In this document: one piece after another, positions 53,339 through 62,884 of the stretch | How positions within the stretch are numbered: the stretch's first letter is position 1 | How the letters are laid out: each line of letters opens with the position of its first letter | Source of the DNA: CAWGCA01 sp963820955 | Lineage (GTDB): Bacteria; Pseudomonadota; Gammaproteobacteria; Chromatiales; Chromatiaceae | Assembly: GCA_963820955.1 (NCBI GenBank) | Contig: CAWGCA010000047.1 | Coordinates: 203,521-267,520 of the forward strand | Direction of reading: 5' to 3' | DNA length: 64,000 bases | The notes under the pieces: generated by a model | The model's input: the letters and a program-made list of their open reading frames with translations, nothing else | Databases searched by the model: none | What the model was told of the DNA's origin: nothing | Translations under genes and position numbers: made by a program

Positions 53339-54387
53339 GTCACGAAATTGCTATCGCAGAAAGAAAAATAGGTCAGAACTATCCTCCGTATATCATCGCC
53401 GAGTTGTCAGCAAACCATAACGGTAGTATCGAAAGGGCGCTGAAAACAATTGACATGGCCAAAGCCAATGGGGCCAATGCAGTAAAAATACAGACGTATA
53501 CTGCTGACACTATGACAATCGATTGTGAGAAAAATGACTTTCAAATCCAAGAAGGGCTTTGGGCTGGTTATAGCTTATACGAACTCTACGAATGGGCACA
53601 CACACCGTATGAATGGCACCGCCCGCTGTTTGAACACGCACGCAAGATAGGTATCACAATATTCAGCACCCCTTTTGACGAGACGGCAGTTGATCTGCTG
53701 GAGGAGTTAAATACGCCGGCCTATAAAATCGCTTCCTTCGAAACGACAGATTTGCCACTTATAAAGTACGTTGCAAGAACAGGAAAACCAATGATTATCT
53801 CGACTGGAATGGCAGACGCGAATGAAATAGCCGAAGCTGTACAGGTTGCGAGAGACAATGGATCTAAAGAAATTGTATTGTTGCATTGTGTCAGCGGTTA
53901 CCCCACTCCGATGGAACAGTCAAACTTACGAACAATAACGGACCTTTCGAAGCGATTCGCTGTTGTTGCAGGCCTTTCGGATCATACATTAGGTATTTCC
54001 GCTGCAATTGGCGGTGTTGCGCTAGGAGCCTGTGTAATCGAAAAGCATATAACTTTAAGCCGTGATGAAAAGGGGCCCGATAGCGAATTTTCACTGGAAC
54101 CACATGAGTTAGCGCGCCTGTGCAAGGATTCCAAAGAGGTCTGGCTGGCATTGGGTGAACCAGGCTACCAGCGCAAGTCCGTGGAACAAGAGAGTATAAA
54201 ATTTCGTCGCTCGATATATGTTATTGCTGATATCAAAGCGGGAGAAGTATTTACAAAAAATAATATAAGACGTATTCGACCTGGCTTTGGATTATCTCCC
54301 AGGTATGAGAAAGAAATAGTCGGAAAACGTGCAGCCTGTGATCTTGAACGGGGGACCGCACTGAAACTCGAGCATGTGGCTAAGTGA
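53335..54387 (+). CDS. pseI: Pseudaminic acid synthase, PseI
   Basis: A 350-residue NeuB-family enzyme: IAELSANHNGSIERALKTIDMAKANGANAVKIQTYTADT, AYKIASFETTDLPLI, GLSDHTLGISAAIGGVALGACVIEKHITL and a SAF domain (RRSIYVIADIKAGEVF). It condenses the altrose derivative with phosphoenolpyruvate to pseudaminic acid. The ATG overlaps the formyltransferase stop. A 189-base AT-rich gap without a clear feature follows. Confidence 0.93.
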   Translation: MSHEIAIAERKIGQNYPPYIIAELSANHNGSIERALKTIDMAKANGANAVKIQTYTADTMTIDCEKNDFQIQEGLWAGYSLYELYEWAHTPYEWHRPLFEHARKIGITIFSTPFDETAVDLLEELNTPAYKIASFETTDLPLIKYVARTGKPMIISTGMADANEIAEAVQVARDNGSKEIVLLHCVSGYPTPMEQSNLRTITDLSKRFAVVAGLSDHTLGISAAIGGVALGACVIEKHITLSRDEKGPDSEFSLEPHELARLCKDSKEVWLALGEPGYQRKSVEQESIKFRRSIYVIADIKAGEVFTKNNIRRIRPGFGLSPRYEKEIVGKRAACDLERGTALKLEHVAK

Positions 54388-54576
54388 TTCAGATTCCCGG
54401 AACTGACGATTGAGTATTATAAGCTGTGAAAAATAAATTACTCAGAAATTCGTATTATAGAATTCAATTGTTAATCTAACGTCATGGGCGGGTGAATTAA
54501 AAAATGCGTTTTCTTAAGTTTATTCTCGAACAAAAGAATGAATATTGTTTGACATTAGAAGCCACGGATTAGAGAG

Positions 54577-55941
54577 ATGAAGAAAGTTGACGTATTGAAC
54601 CTTGAGTGGACGTCATATCCGTCGAGAGATCGAGAAACCGCGACACTTGTCTGCAACTATCTAAGGTACATGGGGTTCAATGTCGTTGAGGGACCAGTGC
54701 ACAATGGTTATAAGCTTCTAAACTTCTATAAGCCAAAGCTCTTTTATATCACTAATACTGTAGGTGCATCGATAAATGTTGAAGTGATGAAATATGCCAA
54801 GTCACTGGGTATTTGGTGTGTAAGCGGTGTGTCTGAGGGAAATTTTCGTAAGGAAAGATTAGATCAGTATATGTGGAGTAAGAATAAAGATCGAATTCTC
54901 TACGAAGATAAATGGATGCTGTGGACCCAAAGAGCCCGAGAACTCGTCCTGGAAAAAGATCCCACGCTTCAAACCAAGCTCGAAGTAGTAGGTGGAGCAG
55001 GTTTCGATCGCTACAAGATTTTGACTCGAGATACAGCGTGGTTCGATAAATATTGCAGTATTGACGTGGATTTTATCGTGGGAGTAGGTTGTTGGAATTT
55101 TGGTTTTACCGATCCTAGAGATCCCAGGCACAAACACTATTCGCGTATTTTAAATCAGAAGCAAATGGATTTTTTCAAAAGTGATCGCGATTATTTTAAT
55201 ATAGAGTTATGTAAGCTTATTGAGGCAAATCCAAGGATAGTATTTCTTCTAAAAGAACATCCAGGAAGTAAACTGGGACACTGGGCGTCGGGAATTGAGG
55301 GGTGCGATAAATATCTCAATGTCCATATAGTCAAAAATGAAGTCTCGATATTTCAATGCCTAAGCGTCTCAAATATATGGCTAAGCTACCAATCTACGAC
55401 AGCAATGGAAGCTTGGTTAATGGGTACGAAAACGGGATTACTTAATCCCTCGGGTACAAATTTTCCTCTACGCACAAACGTTCATCATGGACAGCCAAAT
55501 TTTCCCGATGCAGTTGCTTGGAGCGAAGCGATAAAAAAATTCCAAAATACGGGAAAACTTCCTGGATTCGAAGAGTTACAATCAAAAAGAGCACTAATTA
55601 CTCGGGATGTAATTGAATGGGACGATGCCTTGAATCATGTTCGAGCCGGAAATGTTATTATTAAACTGCTTGAATCCGAAGTTCAACCATCAAAATTCCC
55701 TAAGACTCCAGATGTTAAAAGGCCCTCATGGAAAAGGCGAATGCGACAAAGACTTATGTGGCAGTTTTGTCCCTATATGCGGAATCATTCAGGATTTAAT
55801 CAATATTACGAACTCTATCGTAGGACGTGGAGTGATGAAGAACTCAGAGAATTCTCCTCTGCGCGTATGCATCAGCAACTTCAGTATTACAAAACAAGAC
55901 AACTGACTAGAGAGCAGTTGAGAAAGATCAAAGCGATCTAG
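54577..55941 (+). CDS. Surface carbohydrate biosynthesis protein (BFO_1060-like, possible glycosyltransferase)
   Basis: A 454-residue protein with a two-domain, GT-B-like pattern: an N-terminal VDVLNLEWTSYPSRDRETATLVCNYLRYMGF and a middle FLLKEHPGSKLG, then SYQSTTAMEAWLMGTKTGLL, which is where CDP-glycerol- and polysialyltransferase-like proteins bind nucleotide. The basic C-terminus has no membrane segment. Proteins of this sort are often next to nonulosonic-acid genes and may transfer that sugar, but this is inferred. It begins the low-GC assembly part of the locus. Confidence 0.6.
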   Translation: MKKVDVLNLEWTSYPSRDRETATLVCNYLRYMGFNVVEGPVHNGYKLLNFYKPKLFYITNTVGASINVEVMKYAKSLGIWCVSGVSEGNFRKERLDQYMWSKNKDRILYEDKWMLWTQRARELVLEKDPTLQTKLEVVGGAGFDRYKILTRDTAWFDKYCSIDVDFIVGVGCWNFGFTDPRDPRHKHYSRILNQKQMDFFKSDRDYFNIELCKLIEANPRIVFLLKEHPGSKLGHWASGIEGCDKYLNVHIVKNEVSIFQCLSVSNIWLSYQSTTAMEAWLMGTKTGLLNPSGTNFPLRTNVHHGQPNFPDAVAWSEAIKKFQNTGKLPGFEELQSKRALITRDVIEWDDALNHVRAGNVIIKLLESEVQPSKFPKTPDVKRPSWKRRMRQRLMWQFCPYMRNHSGFNQYYELYRRTWSDEELREFSSARMHQQLQYYKTRQLTREQLRKIKAI

Positions 55942-55942
55942 A

Positions 55943-57481
55943 TTGTCTACTGTGAAGCCAACAATAAATAATAAGAATCCTGTAGAGGAACTAGCCCACG
56001 AAGGGAGTCAGTTTAAGAAAATATTGAAACACTCGCCGTGGTATCTCGCATCTAGTTTGCTTACAAAAGCCATATCATTTTTTCTACTACCAATTTACAC
56101 GCGATATCTTAGTCCAGAGGACTACGGTATCCTCGCGAACCTTGAATCGTTCGGCCGAATAGTCCCAATTATTTTGTCATTGCATATGGATGCAGCTTTT
56201 TTAAGGTTTTACTACAAAGAAAGAACAGTTTCAAAAGAGAATATAAGAAGGCTTTACAGTACCCATTTTTGGTTTGTAGTAGGTTGGGGAGGGGTATTAG
56301 CATATTCTCTTATTTTAATGGCGCCGATTTTCTTCGAGCGTCTAATCTCCATACCTTTCTGGCCAGTAGCCGTAGTTGTAACTACCCAATTGTTGGGTCA
56401 ATTATCTGTCATGGTGACCAGCATGTGGCGTGCGAATCTTGAAGCGCGCAAAGTGTCCTTGTTGAAGATATGGCTTAGTCTATTTGGAGTTGTACTTGCA
56501 CTAGTAATGCTAATTCCTTTGGAAATGAGTTGGGTATCTAGAATTTATGCCTCTGGATTCGTAGGGTTGGCACAAATCGCAATTCTTCTAAGTATCGCTT
56601 TGAAAGCCGGGTGGATTTCATTTCAATTCGATACTTCGATGTTGAGGCGAAGTATTATTTATGCTGTGCCCTTGGTTCCAAACGTCCTAGCAGGCTGGAT
56701 TGCTGGGTTTTCAGACAGAATGATTCTAAGTTACTACGGTCGGCTAGACGAAGCTGGGCTTTACTCCGTAGCCTATCAGATTGCGTTCGTATTGTATGTT
56801 TTCAACGATGCAATGACTCAGGTACAAGGACCGATTTCTATGTCAGCGATGACCTCTGACCGCGAACGCGCGAGAATTCAGATCGTTGAGTTTCTACTGG
56901 TATTTTTGTGGGTTATCTCTCTGATATACTTGGTTTTAGCGTTGTTTTCCCGCGAATTGCTCGCTTGGTTCGTTCACGAAAGATTTCATGAAGCATATAA
57001 ATTGGTCGCGATACTAGGGTTGTTATATATCCTAAGCGGGGCATACAGAATATTTACAGTTATTGTTTCTTTTTTTAATAAGACCTGGATCATATCAACA
57101 GGCGCAATACTGCAGGCCCTGATTAGCATTGCTTTGAATTTTTCCCTAATTCCAGTATTTGGGATGTACGCTGCCGCATGGTCTAGTGTGATCAGTTTAT
57201 CGATTTACACCGCCTGGATAGTAATTTGGTCTCAGAAAATTTTCAGGATCAGTATCCCGATACGACCACTCGCAATTCTTTTCGTGATTGTCACGGTTAT
57301 TATGTTAGGAGGGAAAATCGTTGATTCGGAGCTAGAAATTACCCCCCTTTCAATACTCTATAAAATATTGCTGTTTTGTGGATTTTTTGTATCTCTAATC
57401 GTTGTCGATTTTTCACGAATAAGAAATGCCCTTTTCACCTTGTACAAACGATTGATTGTAAAAAAAAGTTATGTATCTTGA
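55943..57481 (+). CDS. Wzx-type polysaccharide flippase
   Basis: A 512-residue membrane protein with 12 to 14 hydrophobic segments. The start (ASSLLTKAISFFLLPIYTRYLSPEDYGILANLESF) is the classic signature of the MATE/MOP polysaccharide exporters, which flip lipid-linked repeat units to the periplasm. The initiator is TTG two bases after the previous stop. It overlaps the next gene by 11 bases. A Wzy polymerase is not visible in the window. Confidence 0.88.
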   Translation: MSTVKPTINNKNPVEELAHEGSQFKKILKHSPWYLASSLLTKAISFFLLPIYTRYLSPEDYGILANLESFGRIVPIILSLHMDAAFLRFYYKERTVSKENIRRLYSTHFWFVVGWGGVLAYSLILMAPIFFERLISIPFWPVAVVVTTQLLGQLSVMVTSMWRANLEARKVSLLKIWLSLFGVVLALVMLIPLEMSWVSRIYASGFVGLAQIAILLSIALKAGWISFQFDTSMLRRSIIYAVPLVPNVLAGWIAGFSDRMILSYYGRLDEAGLYSVAYQIAFVLYVFNDAMTQVQGPISMSAMTSDRERARIQIVEFLLVFLWVISLIYLVLALFSRELLAWFVHERFHEAYKLVAILGLLYILSGAYRIFTVIVSFFNKTWIISTGAILQALISIALNFSLIPVFGMYAAAWSSVISLSIYTAWIVIWSQKIFRISIPIRPLAILFVIVTVIMLGGKIVDSELEITPLSILYKILLFCGFFVSLIVVDFSRIRNALFTLYKRLIVKKSYVS

Positions 57482-58232
57482 AGTTAATGGACGAATTCTC
57501 TCACGTTCGGAAATAAAAAATCATGTACTTACCTATAAAAAAAGTATAAAAACAAATAGAAAAGGTCGGTACTATAAAATTCTCGACTTGGTTCCTAGAG
57601 ATAAGTACGGACTAGATTACGGTTGCGGTTGGGGTGCATTCACAACGCTTGTTGCAGAGAAGAACAATAAAATAGTCGGTCTGGATTTATCAGAAAATGA
57701 GATAAATATCTGCAAAAATGTTTGGGCGGAAATTTCGAATGTAGATTTTACAAATGCACCGATAGAATCGCTTCCAAAAAAAGAGTTTGATTTTGTTATT
57801 TCTAACCAGGTTATCGAGCATACCCATAACCCTGGTACCTATCTCAACGAAATTAATCGGGTATTGCGTATGGAGGGTAATTTAATTATTAGCCTACCGA
57901 ATATAATGAATCCCCGCTTCTTTGCAACTTTGTTTTCCCGGCAATTTGAAAATCTACTGGTAAAAGAGAACAATAGAATTTTGATGGAATACCGAAAATC
58001 TCGCGACCATATTCAGGGATGGGATCCGGTGCATTTTTCTCGGTTGGTTGGGTCGGCAGGATTTAGAGTAGATCGGTATCTACCGTTAGAGGGGGTTCCA
58101 TTACCGGCATTTGTAAGAAAACTAAAATTACCTCTCAACGTTTATTTAGGAGGTAGGTTAAAAAATTATTGCTATACAATGGCCTTTAAATTAACAAAGG
58201 TTGCTGATTCAGATATTCAAGGTAATGATTAA
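57471..58232 (+). CDS. SAM-dependent methyltransferase (class I)
   Basis: A 253-residue enzyme with LDYGCGWGAFTTLVAEK for SAM binding, VGLDLSENEINICK, FDFVISNQVIEHTHNP and an RVLRMEGNLIISLPN motif. It resembles ubiquinone/glycan methyltransferases in polysaccharide loci, but the substrate is unknown. It overlaps the end of the flippase gene by 11 bases and its last base is shared with the asnB start (TAATG). Confidence 0.85.
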   Translation: MYLEVNGRILSRSEIKNHVLTYKKSIKTNRKGRYYKILDLVPRDKYGLDYGCGWGAFTTLVAEKNNKIVGLDLSENEINICKNVWAEISNVDFTNAPIESLPKKEFDFVISNQVIEHTHNPGTYLNEINRVLRMEGNLIISLPNIMNPRFFATLFSRQFENLLVKENNRILMEYRKSRDHIQGWDPVHFSRLVGSAGFRVDRYLPLEGVPLPAFVRKLKLPLNVYLGGRLKNYCYTMAFKLTKVADSDIQGND

Positions 58233-60124
58233 TGTGCGGCATCACCGGCGCAGCTGGTTTTGGTTCGCTTGTCGATATCCCAAAATATTATGAAGCGCAC
58301 CGTCTGCTTGAGCATCGAGGACCAGATGATGAAGGGTTCATAGCCCGTTCAAATAATGGACCGATAAAAAATTATCGCGGCAGGAATACGTGTGAGGCTT
58401 TTCGTTCGTTGCCGGATATCAAAACGTTGAAAAGTGCGGAAATTGTCTTAGGTCATCATCGTCTAAGCGTTCTTGATATTTCCGAGCGTGGTCATCAACC
58501 AATGTTCTTTGAAGGGCTTTGGCTGGTCTACAACGGGGAAATATATAACTATAGGGAACTGAGGGTCGAGTTGATCTCTCGTGGATATATATTTCAAACC
58601 GACTCGGATACAGAAGTAGTTTTGAAAGCATGGCATTGCTGGGGGGAATATGCATTCAACCGTTTTAATGGAATGTGGGCGCTAGCGATACTTGATGAGA
58701 AAAGAGATCAAGTAGTTCTTTCAAGGGATCGTTTCGGAATAAAGCCTCTTTATTTTGCGCTGGCCGAAAAGATTCTATTCTTCGCGTCTGAGACAAAATA
58801 TTTTCCAAAACTCCTGTCTCTGCAAATGAATGAAATGCGCGCAGCGGAGTATCTTATACACGGTTGGACCGATCATCACAGGGAAACAATATTGGCGCCC
58901 GTCATGCAATTGACCCCGGCGCACTGGATGGAGATCAATCTTCAAAATGGCGATCTAAAAACTAAAAGATACTGGGATATACCAACACCTAAAAAGATAC
59001 TCTCTGAGGTAACTGCGGCTACCAAACAGTTTGGAGAAATATTTAATTCTTCTCTTGATTTAAGGATGAGATCAGATGTTCCTGTGGGTTCTTTGTTATC
59101 AGGAGGTTTGGATAGTACTGCTATCCTTTGCAATCTAAGCGCACGACAGTTGCTGCCTGAAGTGGGTTTTCATACCTATTCGGCTGTATTTAATGAAACT
59201 CAGTACAGTGAAAAAAAAGAAATCGAAGAAACGCTAAAAAAATGCCGGACAGCGATACCAAGTTTTGTAACTTATACTCCATCAGATGTAATAGCCAATT
59301 TGGGCGAAGTGATAAAAATTCAGGATTTTCCATTTAGGAGCCTGTCTGTTTATTCTCAGTATGAATTGTACAAGTATATAGCTAAAGACTCTAAGGTGAC
59401 TGTCCTGCTAAATGGACAGGGAGCTGACGAGATATTCGGCGGTTATACAGAGCACCTTTACACAAGAATATCGGAGCTGTTGCGTACACTAAAGCTAGTT
59501 GAAGCGTTTAGGCAAACGCAAAAAACAGCTGTCGAAAAAAATTTGCAGGCTTCGCAAATTGCAAAAGTGGCAATATTACGACTGGCTTCACATCTGAAAT
59601 CGCTTTTTGCAGATAAGCAAACGACTAGAGATATTCGACTCAATGGTGTCGAATTAATGCGTAGACGAGTATTTGACAAGGATTTGTTTAACAATAACCT
59701 GAAAGTAAATCTTCAATTCGCAAATCTACCCGAATATCTTCGTTATGAAGATAGAAATTCTATGGCGTTCTCAAAGGAAACAAGATTACCGTTTCTCGAC
59801 TATAGACTGGTTGAGTGGGCTTTTAGTCTTGCCCCGGAACTAAAAATAGAAGACGGTGTTACTAAACGAATAGAGCGACTCAGTGTTTCAAGTTATTCCC
59901 CACTATCCATCGTTAGATCAAAAGACAAAAAAGGATTTATTTCGCCACAAGAACAATGGCAAAAAAATGAACTTCAGGAGTGGATACAGGAGCGTTTGGA
60001 TATCAGAAAATATTCTTTTATTGATCAAAACTCTTTTTCACAATCATTCTCAAAATCCGGAGGTGAGTGGCTTAAATGGCGTTTTGCATGTTTCAATGAG
60101 TGGTATGACCAATATAAAAAATAA
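58232..60124 (+). CDS. asnB: Asparagine synthase-type amidotransferase
   Basis: A 630-residue glutamine-hydrolysing enzyme. The N-terminal cysteine C2 follows the initiator (MCGITGA), R-G-P-D-D-E is present, and the C-terminal synthetase domain has LLSGGLDSTAI (PP-loop). In sugar loci such enzymes often amidate uronic acids (as WbpS does), which would fit the diacetamido uronic acid made by WlbA/B/C. Its end overlaps the next gene. The name is by family; asparagine itself may not be the product. Confidence 0.85.
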   Translation: MCGITGAAGFGSLVDIPKYYEAHRLLEHRGPDDEGFIARSNNGPIKNYRGRNTCEAFRSLPDIKTLKSAEIVLGHHRLSVLDISERGHQPMFFEGLWLVYNGEIYNYRELRVELISRGYIFQTDSDTEVVLKAWHCWGEYAFNRFNGMWALAILDEKRDQVVLSRDRFGIKPLYFALAEKILFFASETKYFPKLLSLQMNEMRAAEYLIHGWTDHHRETILAPVMQLTPAHWMEINLQNGDLKTKRYWDIPTPKKILSEVTAATKQFGEIFNSSLDLRMRSDVPVGSLLSGGLDSTAILCNLSARQLLPEVGFHTYSAVFNETQYSEKKEIEETLKKCRTAIPSFVTYTPSDVIANLGEVIKIQDFPFRSLSVYSQYELYKYIAKDSKVTVLLNGQGADEIFGGYTEHLYTRISELLRTLKLVEAFRQTQKTAVEKNLQASQIAKVAILRLASHLKSLFADKQTTRDIRLNGVELMRRRVFDKDLFNNNLKVNLQFANLPEYLRYEDRNSMAFSKETRLPFLDYRLVEWAFSLAPELKIEDGVTKRIERLSVSSYSPLSIVRSKDKKGFISPQEQWQKNELQEWIQERLDIRKYSFIDQNSFSQSFSKSGGEWLKWRFACFNEWYDQYKK

Positions 60125-61361
60125 GATTCTTCTGATTGCGTTCAAGTACCCTCCTTATGCGGGTGTTGGAGGTTTTCGTTGGAGTAAACTTAGCAAATAC
60201 CTGGCTCGTCTTGGCCACGAACTACATGTTGTTACTGTAAAATGGACCAATAATGGCCCGAACACTTTGCTTGATGATGTTCAACATAAAAATATACGTA
60301 TCCATGAAATACCATCCGGTTACCCTCACAATGTTAAAGCGCACAGAACCTCTAATAAATATTTAAGATACCTAAAAAGCAAAGTATTTTCATTTATCGA
60401 TAGATATATTTACTGGGATGATGAGGCGCAGTATTGGGGCCGCTTTCTGATTCCGTATTGCAGTACACTAATAAAACGAGAAAAAATAAAAATAGTGATA
60501 GCAACAGGTCATCCGTTTGAAGCAAACTATTGGGCGGCATGTCTCAGAGAAACTTTTCCTTTACTAAAACTGATACAGGATTTTCGGGATCCGTGGCTAA
60601 TAAATCCGGCAACTGATCATCGGCACGGATGTAAAGCATCGAAAGTAAAACAAAGAGAAAAGTACGCAGTAGAAAAAGCCGATTATATTGTATCGGTTAC
60701 CAATGGCTTAGTGCGTTACTATGGCAGTGTTTGCGATTTGAAATCGTCGGAATTTCATTTAATAAGAAATGGGTATGATCCAGAAACAATTACAACAACC
60801 GAAAACTCTGATTCAGAAAGTCGCCTGGAAAATGTGTTTCGGTTTGTTCATGTTGGAAATATTACAAATAATAGAGATGTGGTATGTGATAAGTTTCTAG
60901 CTGCGATATCAAGCATCTCGGAAAAAATAAAAGTAAGACTGCATTTTGCTGGCGTTATTCCTGCTGGTCTATTGAAAAAATATGATCAACTCGTCAAAAA
61001 AGGAATATTTAATTATAACGGCGTGGTTTCTCATCCCGCAGCGATGGACCTGATAAAAAACGCTGATTTCGCGCTTCACTTTAACGCAAAATCCATACCC
61101 TATTCGTTATCAACGAAAATATACGAATATATAGCATTGCGGATTCCTGTTGTTTCGCTAAATTACGGGGGAGAAATAGAAGAGATGATCAACAACAAAA
61201 AATTTGGTGTTTCTATTAATATTGAGCGTGACGATGTAGAAAAAAAACTTATCAATATAATAAATAGTGGACAAAAGTATTCATTTTCATGTGAGGAATA
61301 CTCATATATGGAACTTGCAAAAAAATACAGTGAGCTAATTACCAAAGCAGCAGGTAACTAA
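60105..61361 (+). CDS. GT4-like glycosyltransferase
   Basis: A 418-residue protein. ILLIAFKYPPYAGVGGFRWSKLSKYLARLGHELHVVTV is the N-terminal half of a GT-B glycosyltransferase, and KIYEYIALRIPVVSLNYGGEIEEMI is the nucleotide-sugar binding part. The ATG at 60105 lies 20 bases inside the end of asnB; a start at 60096 is possible. The acceptor and donor are unknown. The frame is open to 59883, but that part runs over asnB. Confidence 0.82.
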   Translation: MTNIKNKILLIAFKYPPYAGVGGFRWSKLSKYLARLGHELHVVTVKWTNNGPNTLLDDVQHKNIRIHEIPSGYPHNVKAHRTSNKYLRYLKSKVFSFIDRYIYWDDEAQYWGRFLIPYCSTLIKREKIKIVIATGHPFEANYWAACLRETFPLLKLIQDFRDPWLINPATDHRHGCKASKVKQREKYAVEKADYIVSVTNGLVRYYGSVCDLKSSEFHLIRNGYDPETITTTENSDSESRLENVFRFVHVGNITNNRDVVCDKFLAAISSISEKIKVRLHFAGVIPAGLLKKYDQLVKKGIFNYNGVVSHPAAMDLIKNADFALHFNAKSIPYSLSTKIYEYIALRIPVVSLNYGGEIEEMINNKKFGVSINIERDDVEKKLINIINSGQKYSFSCEEYSYMELAKKYSELITKAAGN

Positions 61362-61387
61362 TCTTTCTCCTATCAGAATAATCTACA

Positions 61388-62623
61388 ATGATGTTAAATA
61401 AAGCTATAGTTGGGATGATTTTGCAAAGTAGCTATCCGACAGACATAAGAGTCGAAAAAGAAATGAGGGCCCTCGTTAATGAAGGATATATCGTCCATAT
61501 TCTTTGCCATAAACAGACAGGAAAACCGGAAATAGAGTATTTGCAAGGACTGACAATACACAGATTGATTCCATCTGGGAATTCGGTCTTTCTAAGGTTC
61601 AATAACATTATTTTTTACTGGACGTTTCTGAATTTAATTTGGTCCAATTACATCTATAAATGGATCAAGGCCAATCGTATAGAGGTTATACATGTACATG
61701 ATTTGCCGCTCGTAAATACTGCTTTACATGTCCAAAAACGCATTCCAAGCCTGAAAATCCTTGCCGATCTCCACGAGAATTACCCGGCGGGATTGCAGGT
61801 ATGGAGGAGGAAGGATTCGCATTTAACGGCACGAGTATGGAGACTTTTTCACGGTTATAAAAGGTGGTTAAAGTATGAGAAAAGGGCGGTCCAGAAAGTC
61901 GATGTGGTTTTAGCGGTTGTGATGGAGATGAAACAGCGATTGATACATGTACATCATTTAAAATCAGAAAAGATATTTGTTGTTAGCAATACAGAAGGAA
62001 TTGATTTTGTTAGAGAAGGAAAAATTGACAAAGAATTGCAGGACAGGTACGCAGATCATTTCACTTTGCTCTATATAGGAGGATTTGGTCCACATAGAGG
62101 AATAGACACTACTGTTTGCGCCATGGAAAGACTGAAGGAGTATCCGATAGAGCTGCTGCTAGTGGGCAAGGGAAATAGGGACTACGAGTTGCATCTCAAG
62201 AAAATGCTAAATGAAAAAAATTTGAATAAATCGGTTCAACTATGTGGATGGCAGCCTTTCGATAGAGTATACAGCTATATGCGTGCGGCATCTGTAGGAT
62301 TGGTTCCACACAACTCAAACGAACATACCGATAACACAATACCACACAAGCTGTTTCAATATATGATGGCAAGAATTCCGGTTATCGTTTCAGATTGTCC
62401 ACCTCTCAAACGAACAGTTGAAGAAATAGGGGCGGGATTGGTATTTAGGGCGGATGATCCAACAGATCTTTCAAGTAAGATATTGCTCCTCTTTAATGAT
62501 CAGAAGAAATGCACCCAAATGGGAAACATCGGATACCGGGAAACAGTGGAAGGCATGCACAATTGGGAATATGAATCAAAATCCCTTTTAGAAGCGTATC
62601 GCAAATTGTCTGCACCTGCGTAG
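61388..62623 (+). CDS. GT4-like glycosyltransferase
   Basis: A 411-residue GT-B enzyme: AIVGMILQSSYPTDIRVEKEMRALVNEGY, HVHDLPLVNTALHVQKR, LYIGGFGPHRGIDTTVCAM and KLFQYMMARIPVIVSDCPPLKRTVEEIGAGLVF, a regular family 4 retaining transferase. Donor and acceptor are unknown. After it, a 261-base AT-rich gap holds no feature that I can support. Confidence 0.85.
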   Translation: MMLNKAIVGMILQSSYPTDIRVEKEMRALVNEGYIVHILCHKQTGKPEIEYLQGLTIHRLIPSGNSVFLRFNNIIFYWTFLNLIWSNYIYKWIKANRIEVIHVHDLPLVNTALHVQKRIPSLKILADLHENYPAGLQVWRRKDSHLTARVWRLFHGYKRWLKYEKRAVQKVDVVLAVVMEMKQRLIHVHHLKSEKIFVVSNTEGIDFVREGKIDKELQDRYADHFTLLYIGGFGPHRGIDTTVCAMERLKEYPIELLLVGKGNRDYELHLKKMLNEKNLNKSVQLCGWQPFDRVYSYMRAASVGLVPHNSNEHTDNTIPHKLFQYMMARIPVIVSDCPPLKRTVEEIGAGLVFRADDPTDLSSKILLLFNDQKKCTQMGNIGYRETVEGMHNWEYESKSLLEAYRKLSAPA

Positions 62624-62884
62624 ACAGCACTTTCCCAAGAATCAAAATGCTCGCGACATAAAAATCAGTTTGTTTTCGGTAGATAGTTTACAGACGAAGG
62701 ATATAAGATAAATACGCAGTTTATTGTTTCCGGGTATTGCCGCTTATAGAAAAATGCATATCATAGATTCTTAAGTTGAATTTGAGGAAGTTGGGTACCC
62801 TTTTAAGTTGCGGAATCAAACTCACGTACTTTAACAAACACATCGCGTTTATCAAAAGAAATACAGTCAATTTTCATTTTGGAT

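Noticed and set aside
54504..54572. A 22-residue frame in the gap after pseI
   Set aside because: No ribosome site and AT-rich context; expected by chance.
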